A stretch of DNA of 32,111 nt, taken from NCBI GenBank assembly GCA_947178455.1, contig CAMWYI010000003.1, positions 1-32,111 of the forward strand, written 5' to 3'. This DNA is from an uncultured Alistipes sp. (GTDB lineage Bacteria > Bacteroidota > Bacteroidia > Bacteroidales > Rikenellaceae). A program made the position numbers and the translations under genes. The notes under the pieces are model-generated. The model was not told where the DNA came from. It saw only the letters and a program-made list of their open reading frames with translations, and searched no databases. Shown here piece after piece: positions 30,574 to 32,111 of the stretch. Within the stretch, counting starts at the first letter, position 1, and each line of letters opens with the position of its first letter.

Positions 30574-32111
30574 ATGAAATACACGCTTTCAGAAATCGCC
30601 GCAGTCTGCGGAGGCCGGTTCACGGGCTGCGACCGCACGGTGCGCACGGTCGTCACGGACAGCCGTTCGCTCGCCTGCGAACTGGGTGCCGACCCGTTGT
30701 TCGTCGCCATGCGCGGCGCGAACCACGACTCGCACGACTTCATCGCCGAGATGTACGGACGCGGCGTGCGGGCCTTTTTGGTCGAACGGCCCGTCGACGA
30801 CCTGCCGGAGTGCGGATACGTGCTTGTAGAAAATGCGATAGAGGCTTTGCAGGCATTGGCCGTCGACTACCGCGCACGGTTTCGCGGCACGGTCGTGGGC
30901 ATCACCGGCTCGAACGGCAAAACCGTTATCAAGGAGTGGATTGCCGACGAACTGCCCGCCGGCACGAAATACTACCGCTCGCCCAAAAGCTACAATTCGC
31001 AGTTGGGCGTGCCGCTGTCGGTGCTGATGTTGGAGGGCGACGAAGAGCTGGCCATTTTCGAGGCGGGCATCTCGCAGCCCGGCGAAATGGAGCGGCTCGA
31101 ACGCATCATCCGGCCCGACGCAGTGCTGTTCACTTCGCTGGGCGACGCGCATCAGGAAAATTTTTCAGACTTGGATCAGAAGTGCGAGGAAAAGTTGTTG
31201 TTGGCCCGCCGCGCCCGACGCATCATCTACCACAGCCACTACGAAACGCTGAAACAGGGCATCGAGGAGCGTTTCGCCGACCGCCAGCTCGTCGATGCCG
31301 CCGCGTTCCCCGAAGCTCCGGCCTCGCTCATCGGCAATGCCGCCTCGCGCCGCAACGCCCAGCTGGTCGAAGCATTCTGCTCCGCAATGGGCTATCCGGC
31401 TCCCGTGTTCGCCGCCGCACCGACCGTCGCCATGCGCCTCGAAGTCAAGGAAGGCATCTACGATTCGGTATTGGTGAACGACGCCTACAACCTCGACCTC
31501 CATTCGCTCGCCCTCGCGCTCGACTACCTGCACAGCGTCGCGCTCGGACGCCGCCGCACGCTGGTGCTGTCCGACATTTCGCAAAGCGGGCTCGCGGACG
31601 ACGAACTCTATCGCCGCGTGGCCGACATGGTGGCCCATGCGGAAATCGACCGGCTCATCGGCATCGGCCCGAAACTGAAACGTTACGCCGCGCTGTTCGC
31701 GTGCGACAAGGAGTTTTTCGCCTCGACCGACGAGTGCATCGAGCGCATCGAACGCCGCGACGTGGCGGGACGCGCCGTGCTGCTCAAAGGCGCGCGCGAC
31801 TTCCGGTTCGAGAAGCTGGCCCACGCGCTGGCCCGCCGGAGCCATACGACCGTATTGGAAATCGACCTCGACGCGATGCGCCACAACCTCAACTATTTCC
31901 GCTCGAAACTGGCCCCGCAGACCAAACTGGTGGCGATGGTCAAGGCCAACTCCTACGGCGCGGGCGATTTCGAGGTGGCGCAGCTGTTGCAGCATCAGGT
32001 GTGGACTATCTGGCCGTCGCATTCGCCGACGAGGGGGTGCTGCTGCGCGAACGCGGCATCACGATGCCCGTCGTGGTGCTCAATGCCGATGCGGACAGCT
32101 TCGACCTGATG
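30574..32111 (+). CDS. murF-alr: Bifunctional MurF ligase / alanine racemase, partial, with apparent frameshift
   Basis: The N-terminal part (1 to about 425) is MurF, which joins D-Ala-D-Ala to the UDP-MurNAc-tripeptide in the cytoplasm. It shows VTDSRS, the ATP loop GITGSNGKT (109-117, K116) and AYNLDLHSL. From about residue 430 the alanine racemase starts (VLEIDLDAMRHNLNYFR) with the PLP lysine K457 in AMVKANSYGAGDF. This fusion is typical of Bacteroidetes and couples D-Ala supply with its use. After LLQHQ (residue 475) frame 0 gives a cysteine-rich nonsense tail and a stop at 32107-32109. The next frame instead continues as normal racemase (VDYLAVAFADEGVLL, then ITMPVVVLNAD). One G appears to be missing near 31998. 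The gene runs past the window edge. Confidence 0.93.

Noticed and set aside
1..32111. CRISPR arrays, insertion sequences, prophage or integrated elements
   Set aside because: No regularly spaced direct repeats, no transposase or integrase reading frames, and no base-composition break were seen by eye.

Overview
The window reads as chromosomal core sequence of a GC-rich member of the Bacteroidales, most like Alistipes/Rikenellaceae (genus is inference). Three things support this. Promoters follow the Bacteroidetes form TTTG, then 19-22 bases, then TAnnTTTG, and Shine-Dalgarno sites are largely absent. Several family markers are present: a MurF-Alr fusion, a carboxypeptidase-regulatory TonB receptor, an LptD-like protein, and a lipoprotein with an acidic export signal after its cysteine. 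The V-type ATPase operon has the short E-DUF2764-A-B-D-I-K layout. I see no insertion sequence, integrase, phage gene or CRISPR array.

Left part (1-11.4 kb): the 5' end of a tRNA leaves the window at the left edge on the minus strand. A biotin-dependent carboxyltransferase/decarboxylase (oadA/pycB type) is followed by mscL. Next come a strong promoter with a switch-like structured RNA and a small lipoprotein. A minus-strand pair encodes a K+-channel-like protein with an altered selectivity filter and an AI-2E family transporter. A short terminated transcription unit (5334-5505) with a G9 tract precedes a large Oar-like TonB-dependent receptor. Then come ATP-type PEP carboxykinase, tRNA-Glu and rpsT. 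The oadA-type enzyme and pckA are both C4/C3 metabolism enzymes used by succinate-forming gut Bacteroidetes.

Middle (11.4-21.1 kb, mostly minus strand): L-serine ammonia-lyase with a small unknown gene upstream, and a 190-base structured leader with its own consensus promoter. Then follows the seven-gene V-type ATPase operon E-DUF2764-A-B-D-I-K. Its K subunit carries the full set of residues known to bind Na+ in Enterococcus NtpK, so a sodium-coupled enzyme is predicted. A tRNA-Gln(CTG) unit with its own promoter and terminator lies beyond it.

Right part (21.2-32.1 kb): a NupG-type nucleoside transporter converges on an LptD-like outer-membrane LPS assembly protein. LptD and a four-gene envelope operon diverge from overlapping promoters that share an 18-base inverted repeat. 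The operon is N-acetylmuramoyl-L-alanine amidase, an MCE/MlaD protein, MutS2 and MurF-Alr. The last gene shows an apparent one-base deletion in the racemase half shortly before the window ends.

Most of the window is well-known housekeeping. The parts least explained by known families are the noncoding units at 2.66-2.96 kb, 5.33-5.51 kb and 12.99-13.2 kb, and the LptD/amidase control region.
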